Assembly (NCBI GenBank): GCA_003165595.1
Contig: PLWQ01000017.1
Location: 48,516 to 64,331 of the forward strand
Direction: 5' to 3'
DNA: 15,816 nt
Source: Fibrobacterota bacterium
GTDB lineage: Bacteria; Fibrobacterota; Chitinivibrionia; Chitinivibrionales; FEN-1185
The position numbers and the translations under genes were made by a program. This document shows, piece by piece, positions 1-6,780 of this stretch; positions within the stretch are counted from its first letter, which is position 1, and every line of letters begins with the position of its first letter. The notes below the pieces were generated by a model. It was not told the DNA's origin and did no database searches. It saw only the letters and a list, made by a program, of their open reading frames with translations.

Positions 1-1691
1 ATTTCGACTTCGGCTCCGTATTCGAAACTTTCCAGAATGCTTTTCCAATTCGGATAATCGCCTTCTATCACGGTCAAATCGTCTAGATCGCTGAAATCTG
101 CGGCCTCCTCCTCTTCCGGCTTAGGGATCTCAATCAATTTTTCCGGCTTGTTCATAACCTGCGGCTTTCTCTTTGGCGGCAGATCTTCGTTACCAAACAG
201 ATTTCCCTGGTCAACGTCCTTTTTGATGCGCGCCCCGACGATTTCCCACAGCCACTGGTGCTTGAGTTTCTCGTGATCGACTATGGCGCAGAATTCCTGC
301 GCGTCTTCGCCGCGAATATTGAGCCGCAATCCACGGCCAACAACCTGTTGTCCATATACCCGAGACGAGAATTTTCTCAACAATAGAATGACGGAAACGG
401 CCGGCAAGTCCCATCCTTCCCGTAGCATCAAGACACTGACAACGGCCTCAAGCTGACTGCCCTTTTCAATGAGTTCCCGTGCCTTGCTCAGGTCGAACTT
501 GCGCTCAAGGTTCTTTCTTGTTTCTTCAAGCGCATCGCCTCGCTTTCCGATAACTCCGGCAAGCAGGCGCTCCTCTTCCGTTGATTCTTCGGTAACTACC
601 ACCGACTTTATCCCGAACCCGCCTTTTTCTTTCGGCATGGAAAGCATCTCGGCAGCCGCTTTGGCATCTTTGATGCAGATTCCAACCACAAAAAGGATCG
701 GCTGATATTTGCCATGCCCAATGCTCGCAGCCCTTCTCTTTTGTTCATCAAGGCGCTCTATGGCGATGCCCATTTGTTTTCTCATCGGATCAGGGTCCGT
801 TACCCACTGCGTTGCGCTCAGGCCCTTTTCAATTCTCTCAAATTCTTCGTCCAACTCATCGACCGTGCGTTTTTCGCCCGTGTCGGGGTTTGTGTACGTA
901 AGTTGGACCGACGCCACTTTAGGTTGATAAACCACAATACTTTTTATTATCGGCGGCACCTCCGATTGCGCATCAGCAATCGTGTATTCGTAGATCATTT
1001 TGGTGTCCGGCGTCTTGCCATCCGCCCTGTCCGGTGTTGCGGTCGTATCAAGACGGAACCTGCATTTTGGGGATAGGGCAAAAAGCGTTCTGTCGTATTC
1101 TTCGGCAGGAGTATTGTGCGCCTCGTCATTGAAAACCGCCAGGTGCTCAACATAATTCATGATGCAGGCGAGGTTTCTCTGGCCGTTTATGTTCGATTGG
1201 TAGAGTTGATGGATGTTTCCAAGAATAATGCCGCTATCCAGAATTCCCTGCGGAGTTGATCCGGCTTCAAGAACATGCAGGCCGAGTTCGTTTGTGTAGT
1301 GTTCCGTGCCGGGCGGCAGGAAAGCGAAATTCCTGAAAACCGTGGCGTCTGCAAAATCATCCTCAATCCGATCGCGAACAATGGTATTCGGACAGAGGAT
1401 GAGGAATTTGTGGATATCATGGCAGACCTTGAGCCATGAAATGATCGCGCCGATAATCGCGGTTTTCCCACCACCGGTCACGATATTGAGAAGAAGATCC
1501 TTTATCTGCAGCAACTCGTATGCGTAAACGGCGCGATACACCGATTCCTGCTGGTGCCGCCAGAGTTTTCGCGGGGCATCTTCACGTTTCAGGTGTGCGA
1601 GGAAATCGCGTGAAAGTGGATTGATTTCAGGGAAGCCCGCATCGACCCATCGGCCGAAATCCCGTTCGTATTGAAGAAAAGCATTGTGCAT
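1..1691 (-). CDS. res: Type III restriction enzyme Res subunit (DEAD/DEAH helicase), 3' end cut by window
   Basis: This is the ATP-dependent helicase/restriction subunit that pairs with the upstream Mod protein. My translation gives 563 codons before the window edge, so the C-terminal part, where Res proteins usually carry a PD-(D/E)xK nuclease, is not visible. SF2 helicase motifs appear in order: Walker A TGGGKT (residues 72-77), DEAH box (189-192), motif III TTATP (216-220), motif V LREGWDLP (423-430) and motif VI QQVVGRGLR (448-456). An acidic linker (EEEE) lies near residue 527. The start chosen is the ATG at 1691. The mod stop TGA is two codons upstream in the same frame (TGA CCG ATG), so no longer start is possible, and translation is probably coupled to mod. 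In known type III systems Res cleaves only in complex with Mod after ATP-driven communication between sites. Family and motifs are seen directly; cleavage activity is inferred because the nuclease domain lies outside the window. Confidence 0.93.
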   Translation of the reverse strand, partial: MHNAFLQYERDFGRWVDAGFPEINPLSRDFLAHLKREDAPRKLWRHQQESVYRAVYAYELLQIKDLLLNIVTGGGKTAIIGAIISWLKVCHDIHKFLILCPNTIVRDRIEDDFADATVFRNFAFLPPGTEHYTNELGLHVLEAGSTPQGILDSGIILGNIHQLYQSNINGQRNLACIMNYVEHLAVFNDEAHNTPAEEYDRTLFALSPKCRFRLDTTATPDRADGKTPDTKMIYEYTIADAQSEVPPIIKSIVVYQPKVASVQLTYTNPDTGEKRTVDELDEEFERIEKGLSATQWVTDPDPMRKQMGIAIERLDEQKRRAASIGHGKYQPILFVVGICIKDAKAAAEMLSMPKEKGGFGIKSVVVTEESTEEERLLAGVIGKRGDALEETRKNLERKFDLSKARELIEKGSQLEAVVSVLMLREGWDLPAVSVILLLRKFSSRVYGQQVVGRGLRLNIRGEDAQEFCAIVDHEKLKHQWLWEIVGARIKKDVDQGNLFGNEDLPPKRKPQVMNKPEKLIEIPKPEEEEAADFSDLDDLTVIEGDYPNWKSILESFEYGAEVE

Positions 1692-1694
1692 CGG

Positions 1695-3554
1695 TCATTC
1701 AACCTGCATTTCCATGATTTCGGTACGCTCGCCGCCCTGATCGTCCTGCACCGAGCAGGCGATCTTCCTTTTTTCAGCGCTTTCGAATTCATATTCGACA
1801 ATGAGCGGCGGCCTGCCTGTCTTCTTGTCCCGCAAAAAGGCAAAGCCCTCGGTTGAACTGAACCGGTGCTGATAGTCGAAATCCCATTGGACATTGGCGA
1901 TTACGCCATCTTTGTTCAAACTCACGGACTCCGAAACATCAAACCTGTACTTCAATCTTTTTATTCGTTCGTGCGCTATTCGTACTTCCGGCGGCTGGAT
2001 GAAGCTCAGAAGCGAACCGTAGTCCTTATGCTTCGTAATGACGTGCTCTCGAAATGCCTCGTCTTCTAGCCGTACCAGGTTAAGACGCACGAAATCAATG
2101 CGTTTGTTTTCGCGTGCCGAAAGAATTTCCGCGGCTTTCCTGGCGTCCGCGGAAAAATTCCATGCAAGCATCGCCCCGAAATTTGTTTTTCGATCCTTAA
2201 AAATCGCTTGAGCAAATTTGGCAACGTCGTCTTTGGTAATGCGGGAATTGCGCGATGGTTCGCCTACGTAAAGCGGAACGCCGTAACGAGTGCCGTGTAT
2301 GCTCGGCGAAATGCTTTCCGCCTTGCCGCCAAAGGCTTTGACAACGAATTCCCTGAAATCGCCCTTGGTGAGTTTCTCCAGGATTGGCGCTTCGTAAATG
2401 CCCCAGTGCTCAACCGTGAAATCCGGGACAGGGAATAGCTTCCCCACCTGGTCTTCTACAACACGGGCAATACGGTCGGCAGTGACCGCGACGGCGATGC
2501 GTGACTGATCGCAGGCGATCCACCGGCGGTTGAGGCGCTGGGCAACCGCGGGCGTGGTGCCGCCACCGCAGAAGAAGTCGGCGACGATGTCGGATTCATC
2601 GGTTGATGCCCTGATGATTTTTTCAAGAAGTCCCTCCGGCTTCTGTGTTGGGTAGCCAATTCGTTCTTTTGCCATTCCGTTGATAGTTGCCACGTACCAA
2701 ACATCCGTAGGAAGTGCTTGCTCACTGGCCCCCCTCTTGTTGTGGTCCCGGATCAATGCGCCAGAATATTCAAGCCGCTTTTTGGTCCCCTCGGACATTT
2801 GTCTTTCTTCCAGCACTTCATTTGCGTTGAAGGTAAAAGAACTCGATTTGGTGTAAAACAATATGTCATCATGTTTCCTGTTCCACCTTTTTTCAGTCCT
2901 AACGCCCCATGAGTAATTCCAAATGATATGATTCTTAAAACCAGCCTCATTTCCATCAGGACCGCCATTGCCAAAGATCTTGTCCATTTCTGCCTTTACA
3001 TAATGACTTGCATGCCAATCCAAGTGTATGTAGATGCTGCCCGTATCCTTCAGAAGTCTTTTCATCTCATACAATCTTGCATTCAACCAAATCAAATACC
3101 CCGGCATTCCGCCTTCCCAAATGTCCGTAAACGACCGCACCTCGTTTTTATCCCCGAATATCACATTGTAATTTCTTCCAGAAAAAAACGGCGGGTCAAT
3201 GTAAATCAGGTCAATGCTCTTGCTCGGCAGTTGACGCATGATATGGAGATTGTCTCCAAAAAACAGCCGATTCGCGCCTTTGGGGAAAATCTCTGTTTTC
3301 TCAAACGTTTCACCGTGGCCGAACTCATCCCGTTGCACCTCTTGAAAGGGCAAATAGATGCGGGGAAATGCGTGCTCGAATTTGGTGACTTTTGTTTCTC
3401 TGCGGCGTGTTTCTACTTCATAGCCGAGCGGAGCTTCATCAAGGGGAATTGCGCCGAAGCGTGCAGGAAGTTTGTAAAAGTCGTCCTGTTTCGGGATTTC
3501 CGTTTCAGTCCCGGGGATTTGAATTGCGACTGGATCGAGACTTTTCTTTTTCAT
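1695..3554 (-). CDS. mod: Type III-like site-specific DNA methyltransferase (Mod)
   Basis: A 619-aa beta-class DNA amino-methyltransferase (N6-adenine or N4-cytosine; N6-adenine expected for type III). It both modifies the site and supplies target recognition for the Res subunit. The order of motifs shows the beta class: catalytic DPPF (120-123) precedes the AdoMet-binding motif DFFCGGGTT (326-334). The YPTQKPEGLLEKII motif lies at 301-314, and the region between about 200 and 290 is the likely target-recognition domain. Motif IV is DPPF where most type III Mods have DPPY. A C-terminal region of about 260 residues (360-619) follows the catalytic core. The start is the ATG at 3554, preceded by AGGA at good spacing; that AGGA can be drawn into a hairpin (3555-3578). 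The downstream res gene begins four bases after the stop. Class and operon are clear; the target sequence and the exact base methylated cannot be read. Confidence 0.93.
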   Translation of the reverse strand: MKKKSLDPVAIQIPGTETEIPKQDDFYKLPARFGAIPLDEAPLGYEVETRRRETKVTKFEHAFPRIYLPFQEVQRDEFGHGETFEKTEIFPKGANRLFFGDNLHIMRQLPSKSIDLIYIDPPFFSGRNYNVIFGDKNEVRSFTDIWEGGMPGYLIWLNARLYEMKRLLKDTGSIYIHLDWHASHYVKAEMDKIFGNGGPDGNEAGFKNHIIWNYSWGVRTEKRWNRKHDDILFYTKSSSFTFNANEVLEERQMSEGTKKRLEYSGALIRDHNKRGASEQALPTDVWYVATINGMAKERIGYPTQKPEGLLEKIIRASTDESDIVADFFCGGGTTPAVAQRLNRRWIACDQSRIAVAVTADRIARVVEDQVGKLFPVPDFTVEHWGIYEAPILEKLTKGDFREFVVKAFGGKAESISPSIHGTRYGVPLYVGEPSRNSRITKDDVAKFAQAIFKDRKTNFGAMLAWNFSADARKAAEILSARENKRIDFVRLNLVRLEDEAFREHVITKHKDYGSLLSFIQPPEVRIAHERIKRLKYRFDVSESVSLNKDGVIANVQWDFDYQHRFSSTEGFAFLRDKKTGRPPLIVEYEFESAEKRKIACSVQDDQGGERTEIMEMQVE

Positions 3555-3578
3555 GGCCGTCCTATTCGGAGTCCGGCC
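3555..3578 (-). promoter_or_regulatory. Hairpin enclosing the mod ribosome binding site
   Basis: Read on the minus strand, GGCCG (3578-3574) pairs with CGGCC (3559-3555), which touches the mod ATG. Inside it TCC can pair with GGA of the Shine-Dalgarno AGGA, leaving a five-base loop and a three-base bulge. The whole initiation site would be masked when folded. Pairing is seen in the sequence; a role in limiting Mod translation is inference. Confidence 0.45.
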
Positions 3579-3612
3579 AAAAAAAAGAGGCGCGAACTCC
3601 TGTTCGTGTCTC
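3579..3612. terminator. Hairpin next to an A8/T8 tract (attenuator-like on the minus strand)
   Basis: The core stem is CGAAC (3593-3597) with GTTCG (3602-3606) around a TCCT loop. It extends outward to 11 positions ending at 3587 and 3612. Read on the minus strand it is followed at once by eight T residues (3586-3579), the layout of an intrinsic terminator within the mod leader. However, the two imperfect positions (3592/3607 and 3590/3609) are A:C mismatches on the minus strand but G:U pairs on the plus strand, so the fold is better as plus-strand RNA. It is called terminator-like with low confidence for that reason. Confidence 0.35.
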
Positions 3613-3727
3613 CGCTGAGGTACTGGTATACCTATTGTAGAAACACAAAACGAGAAGCCGCGCCCTTTCGGGCGCGCTCCCGCCAGTGTCGTTTCTACAA
3701 TTTTGAAAATTACCAGTTTTCAGCGGA
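3611..3727. repeat. 117-nt imperfect inverted repeat with a GC-rich tetraloop hairpin at its centre
   Basis: Three paired blocks nest: TCCGCTGA (3611-3618) with TCAGCGGA (3720-3727); ACTGGTA (3622-3628) with TACCAGT (3711-3717); ATTGTAGAAAC (3634-3644) with GTTTCTACAAT (3691-3701). At the apex CGCGCCC (3659-3665) pairs with GGGCGCG (3670-3676) around TTTC; on the minus strand this loop is GAAA, a GNRA tetraloop. Between the first two blocks, 3619/3719 and 3620/3718 are G:U pairs if the plus strand is transcribed. No flanking target-site duplication was found and no second copy was seen in the window. It could be a structured RNA, a MITE/REP-like element or a regulatory leader. Confidence 0.7.
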
Positions 3728-3736
3728 AACGATTCT

Positions 3737-3750
3737 GTGCGTTAACGCAC
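3737..3750. promoter_or_regulatory. Perfect 14-bp palindrome, possible operator
   Basis: GTGCGTTAACGCAC is a perfect dyad with seven-base half sites. On the minus strand it lies just downstream of TATTAAAATA, where a repressor bound near a -10 box would block transcription of mod. Read as plus-strand RNA it would be a short GTGCG/CGCAC hairpin with a TTAA loop followed by TATTTT, which could be a weak terminator for the neighbouring structured element. The palindrome is seen directly; both roles are inference. Confidence 0.4.
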
Positions 3751-3843
3751 TATTTTAATAAACTCTTGATCTGTTTTCCCTAAAAAGACCTCCATTGTAA
3801 CGGTAAATGATCTCAAGAGAAAATAATTATATCAATCTGACTG

Positions 3844-3868
3844 AAAAAGCTCTATTTCAAATGAAAGC
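3844..3868 (-). terminator. Weak candidate terminator after the GH44 gene
   Basis: On the minus strand a five-base stem, GCTTT (3868-3864) with AGAGC (3853-3849) including one G:T pair, is followed by five T residues (3848-3844). It lies about 65 nt after the GH44 stop. The stem is short, so termination here is only a possibility. Confidence 0.22.
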
Positions 3869-3906
3869 CCTGCCCCTCTCTCCTGGCGGCAGCGCTGGAC
3901 CATTGA

Positions 3907-3939
3907 GAGTAAGACTTTTTCTACGGTTCGCCCTTACTC
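3907..3939 (-). other. Stem-loop overlapping the GH44 stop codon
   Basis: GAGTAAG (3907-3913) and CTTACTC (3933-3939) are exact complements flanking a 19-nt loop, and the stem contains the stop codon of the GH44 gene. There is no T tract after it, so it is not a standard intrinsic terminator. It may protect the 3' end of the message. Confidence 0.3.
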
Positions 3940-5814
3940 ATGAAATACAAGTGTTCTGAAAGCATTCCCATTGGATAATCTTAGTATCCCGATGACGCAT
4001 TTTGTCGATGACTTTGCGAAATTCAATATGCCTTTCCCGGTCAGGTTTTCAAAACGCTGCAACAATTTTCCATCAAGAGAATAGAGATCAAGCTGCATTG
4101 GAGATTGAGAATTCAGATCGTAATAAATAGCAGGCTTTACCGACGAAGAATACCGTAGTGAGATATTCTTGAAATGGTTTTGCATCATTTGAATAGTGGA
4201 AGCTGGTCCCGACGCCACTATGTGATAAACGGAAAGGCGTGGCAGCGAGATAGAAAACGTGTTGTTGACGATGGCAGGCTGAGGAAGTTTTTCCGTTATT
4301 GTCGAGGAAGACGAATCAAATCCCCATGCACGAATACTATTGTAAACAATCGGACTATTTATTGTCACCGATGCATTCAGAGTTGTATCGTATTGCTTGT
4401 TGATAACGACTATATGTAGCTCGTTATCATACGCGGATACAACCGAAGCGTAGGCCGATGAATGCAAAGAATCATTTGTTGAAGCACGGATGGAAACCGT
4501 TCCGAACGTGGAGTTCGAGCCGTCATAATTGCGGAATATTTTAAATGCCGCTGAAGTAAAAGCGGCGGTAGGGTACATTTTCCAATAGCTCGCATAATCG
4601 ACCCCGTATTTTCCGTAGATGCCCAAAACATCAGACATGGCGATGCCACCCGAAATATGATCTTCGCCGCCGTAATTGTATTCGGAAATCGAAAGCTTTG
4701 TTCCAGGATAATGCGCCGCGATAGATTGCTTGAGCTGAGGGAGCAGAGGCAGGAAGCTTGAGAACCACTGACCAATCCAGCTATTTTCTACATAGTTTTT
4801 GTCCCACAGCGTTCGCGGGGCTTGGATACGCGCTTGCGCGACTAAGGGATTCTTTGACTGCGTCGTGTCTGTAATGCGAATGCTATTGCCGGTGGCTTCG
4901 GAATACCAATGGAAATCAAATACGTCCAGGAGCCGCTTGCCGGCCGATTGGGATGCTTGGCTCATTTTGTCAAGGTACCAGTCAACGAACCACGCTGAGC
5001 CGCCTTTCACGCTGGCCCAGTCCGTTGCGGTGTTGAAATCGTAAAGTTCTGAAAACCCGAACGCAACGGGACCGAAAATCTCGTGTCTCGGTTCCACGGC
5101 TTTAACAGCGGAAGCCAGCGCGATTGATTTGTCGACAAGTTCCTCACAGAGTGGTTTTGCCGGATGAATTCGCGGATGGGTCGAGGGCCATAGGGCCGGT
5201 TCGTTGTCCAGGTCACACCCGCCAAACCAAGGAAACGAAATAGGAGCATATTTTTGCGACAGGAAATTAACGAATTCATCCATGTAAACGGCAGTGTCCG
5301 CAGTGTCCGGAATTGCTGCAAAGGCCGATGATTTTTTCGGAAGAACGCTCCGCCAGCGTATTGAAGGTGCGGTTTCATTCGCGGCAACGGTCCCGTTTTT
5401 ATCATGAGCAACGTATCCCGCCATTTGAAGTGTTATTAAAGGATACGCGCCGGCTTTAATGCATGAATCTATGAATGCCGTGACCACAATGCCTGGAATA
5501 TTTGCTTGATTATCGGGAATGCCCATTGTATATGTCATGAAATTATCGTTTGAATTATTCCAGTCGGTCCCGGCATGCGAGGCATTGTTTTCCCAATTGT
5601 AGCCGGTTAACCTGTTGCCGCCTTGTCGAAAGGCGGAAAAGTTTTCCGTTCCGGTAAGTTTCTGGTTGGTACCGTAGATATAGGGGCTGATTTGATGTCG
5701 GTCTAAAGCGGTATTTATGGAAATTGAAACATTTAAGGTCGCGGGCACCACAGAGACGGATAATAGAAGAATTACAGAAGCGATGGCATTCCAAGAAGGA
5801 TTTTTCATAATCAT
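3934..5814 (-). CDS. Secreted glycoside hydrolase family 44 (endoglucanase/xyloglucanase-like)
   Basis: A 626-aa exported enzyme expected to cut beta-1,4-glucan chains such as cellulose or xyloglucan outside the cell. An N-terminal hydrophobic segment (residues 11-25) reads as a signal peptide. GH44 hallmarks are visible: ISPYIYGTN near 42-50, the acid/base site DLDNEPALW with Glu205 followed by STHPRIHP, FDFHWYSEATG at 299-309, and the nucleophile site SISEYNYGGEDH with Glu378. The 173-residue spacing of the two glutamates agrees with my recollection of clostridial Cel44A. A beta-sandwich region follows to about 535. The last ~55 residues (LDLYSLDGKLLQRF to RTLVFHE) resemble a type A T9SS sorting domain. 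ATG at 5808 (MKNPSW) is an alternative start with better spacing from GAGGA. The gene lies 40 nt downstream of the zinc-ribbon gene. Substrate preference is not readable. Confidence 0.9.
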   Translation of the reverse strand: MIMKNPSWNAIASVILLLSVSVVPATLNVSISINTALDRHQISPYIYGTNQKLTGTENFSAFRQGGNRLTGYNWENNASHAGTDWNNSNDNFMTYTMGIPDNQANIPGIVVTAFIDSCIKAGAYPLITLQMAGYVAHDKNGTVAANETAPSIRWRSVLPKKSSAFAAIPDTADTAVYMDEFVNFLSQKYAPISFPWFGGCDLDNEPALWPSTHPRIHPAKPLCEELVDKSIALASAVKAVEPRHEIFGPVAFGFSELYDFNTATDWASVKGGSAWFVDWYLDKMSQASQSAGKRLLDVFDFHWYSEATGNSIRITDTTQSKNPLVAQARIQAPRTLWDKNYVENSWIGQWFSSFLPLLPQLKQSIAAHYPGTKLSISEYNYGGEDHISGGIAMSDVLGIYGKYGVDYASYWKMYPTAAFTSAAFKIFRNYDGSNSTFGTVSIRASTNDSLHSSAYASVVSAYDNELHIVVINKQYDTTLNASVTINSPIVYNSIRAWGFDSSSSTITEKLPQPAIVNNTFSISLPRLSVYHIVASGPASTIQMMQNHFKNISLRYSSSVKPAIYYDLNSQSPMQLDLYSLDGKLLQRFENLTGKGILNFAKSSTKCVIGILRLSNGNAFRTLVFHE

Positions 5815-5854
5815 TATTCCTCACCATAAATGATACGATAAAAAAGCCTGGTAA

Positions 5855-6706
5855 TCACTTCTTTTTACCTCGGCAAAAAGGGCAACCACTTCCCTTGACC
5901 CTGTTCCTAATTGTTGCAACCCATTCATGTCTATTATTGCAAATCCACCAAACATTTTTATGCGAGCCCGGCGTAAAATCTCCAGGTTTAGCGGTGCCGT
6001 TTTTATCGGGATGCCATTGAACGCAAAGCGCGGGAGCTTTCTTTATGAGATTGTTGCTCTTCGTTGCTTTTCTCCTATTGCATATTGGGCATCCGGTTCC
6101 TGCAACACGTCTTTCTATTCTTGTTTCCCACTCGTGCCCTTTTTCGCATCTCCACCAGATTCTTCGACTTGATTTGACGCTGAAATCTTCCGGTTTAAGA
6201 TTGCCATTTTTATCAGGATGCCATTCCCTCACCAACAAAGGATGATTCAATATTAATGAATTTTTCGGGGTGATTCTCTTTCCCTGACAATAAGGGCATC
6301 GATTGCCATGGTTGACCCTGTTTGCGATGGTGGCTTGCCATTCATGCCCTTTTCCACATTGCCACCACACTTTCAAATTGGAGCTGATTGTGACTTGAAG
6401 GGGCGTGATGGCATCATTTTTTTCTTTGTGCCATTGTAGCGCTACATCAGGACGAAGCGTTGCAAGACAATTATCCTCACAAACCTTTCTTCCCGCGCAA
6501 TAAGGGCACCCTTCACCATAGCTTCTGGGCTTTATTTGAGCCCGCCACTCATGCCCCTTTTTGCAAATCCACCAAGCGTATTTTTGAGAAAATGGTGTGA
6601 AATCTTCCGGCTTTAATCCCAGATTCTTGCTGCGAAGCCATTGCTTCGCAAGTTCCGGGCGCTTTACTTTCAAATTGTATAAGGGAGTGGGTTTTATTCC
6701 AGACAT
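5855..6706 (-). CDS. Four-repeat treble-clef zinc-ribbon protein (DUF4379-type)
   Basis: A 283-aa protein made almost wholly of four tandem zinc-ribbon units of 69-70 residues. Each unit has the pattern 'LA.QWH..KN..L.PEDFT' then 'WW.C..GHEW...I..R....GCP.C'. Zinc ligands are C48/H52/C67/C70, C117/H121/C137/C140, C187/H191/C206/C209 and C256/H260/C275/C278. The fourth unit has RHEW where the others have GHEW. This matches the treble-clef domain known as DUF4379 (Pfam 14311). Such domains are sometimes attached to nuclease domains, but none is present here. The protein ends in GKKK. Nucleic-acid binding is plausible from zinc ribbons and basic residues but is inferred. There is no clear Shine-Dalgarno before the ATG at 6706; a candidate promoter lies just upstream. 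The base composition is AT-richer than in the genes to the right. Confidence 0.85.
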   Translation of the reverse strand: MSGIKPTPLYNLKVKRPELAKQWLRSKNLGLKPEDFTPFSQKYAWWICKKGHEWRAQIKPRSYGEGCPYCAGRKVCEDNCLATLRPDVALQWHKEKNDAITPLQVTISSNLKVWWQCGKGHEWQATIANRVNHGNRCPYCQGKRITPKNSLILNHPLLVREWHPDKNGNLKPEDFSVKSSRRIWWRCEKGHEWETRIERRVAGTGCPICNRRKATKSNNLIKKAPALCVQWHPDKNGTAKPGDFTPGSHKNVWWICNNRHEWVATIRNRVKGSGCPFCRGKKK

Positions 6707-6725
6707 GGCGATTCTGTTTCGTTCT

Positions 6726-6754
6726 AATTTACTTAAAAGAATATATCTTGTTAA
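6726..6754 (-). promoter_or_regulatory. Candidate sigma70-like promoter for the zinc-ribbon gene
   Basis: On the minus strand TTAACA (6754-6749), one mismatch from the TTGACA consensus, is followed after 17 nt by TAAATT (6731-6726), four of six matches to TATAAT. Transcription would start near 6719, giving a short leader before the ATG at 6706. This fits the absence of a good Shine-Dalgarno. It is a prediction from pattern matching only. Confidence 0.35.
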
Positions 6755-6780
6755 GATCCGTTGTCATTGGCCGGATTCTT
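6745..6780 (-). terminator. Two overlapping stem-loops after the lipoprotein gene
   Basis: AAGATCCG (6753-6760) pairs with CGGATTCTT (6772-6780) with one bulged base, directly at the stop codon of the upstream gene. A second stem, ATCTT (6745-6749) with AAGAT (6753-6757) around GTT, shares five bases with the first, so the two exclude each other. No T tract follows, so termination would be weak. Confidence 0.28.

Larger units (their letters stand above)
3555..3933. other. 379-nt structured intergenic region upstream of mod
   Basis: No convincing protein gene lies here. From left to right it holds the mod ribosome binding site inside a small hairpin (3555-3578), an A8 tract (3579-3586), a hairpin (3587-3612), a long inverted repeat (3611-3727), a perfect 14-bp palindrome (3737-3750), an AT-rich stretch that may hold the mod promoter (about 3751-3840), and two weak stem-loops after the GH44 gene (3849-3868 and 3907-3939). 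I could not find a -35/-10 pair good enough to call in the AT-rich stretch, although minus-strand TATTAAAAT-like sequence abuts the palindrome. Confidence 0.7.

Noticed and set aside
3634-3701. TCTAC/GTAGA elements recalling Cas12a-type CRISPR repeats
   Set aside because: They are two arms of a single large inverted repeat, not direct repeats with spacers, and no cas gene is present.
3611-3727. Retron-like or HEARO-like RNA
   Set aside because: No reverse transcriptase or transposase is encoded anywhere in the window, and I cannot match the sequence to a known RNA class.
2928-3758. A 276-codon plus-strand ORF across the mod start and the inverted repeat
   Set aside because: It is antisense to the conserved methyltransferase motifs and runs through structured intergenic DNA; its translation has no recognisable domain.
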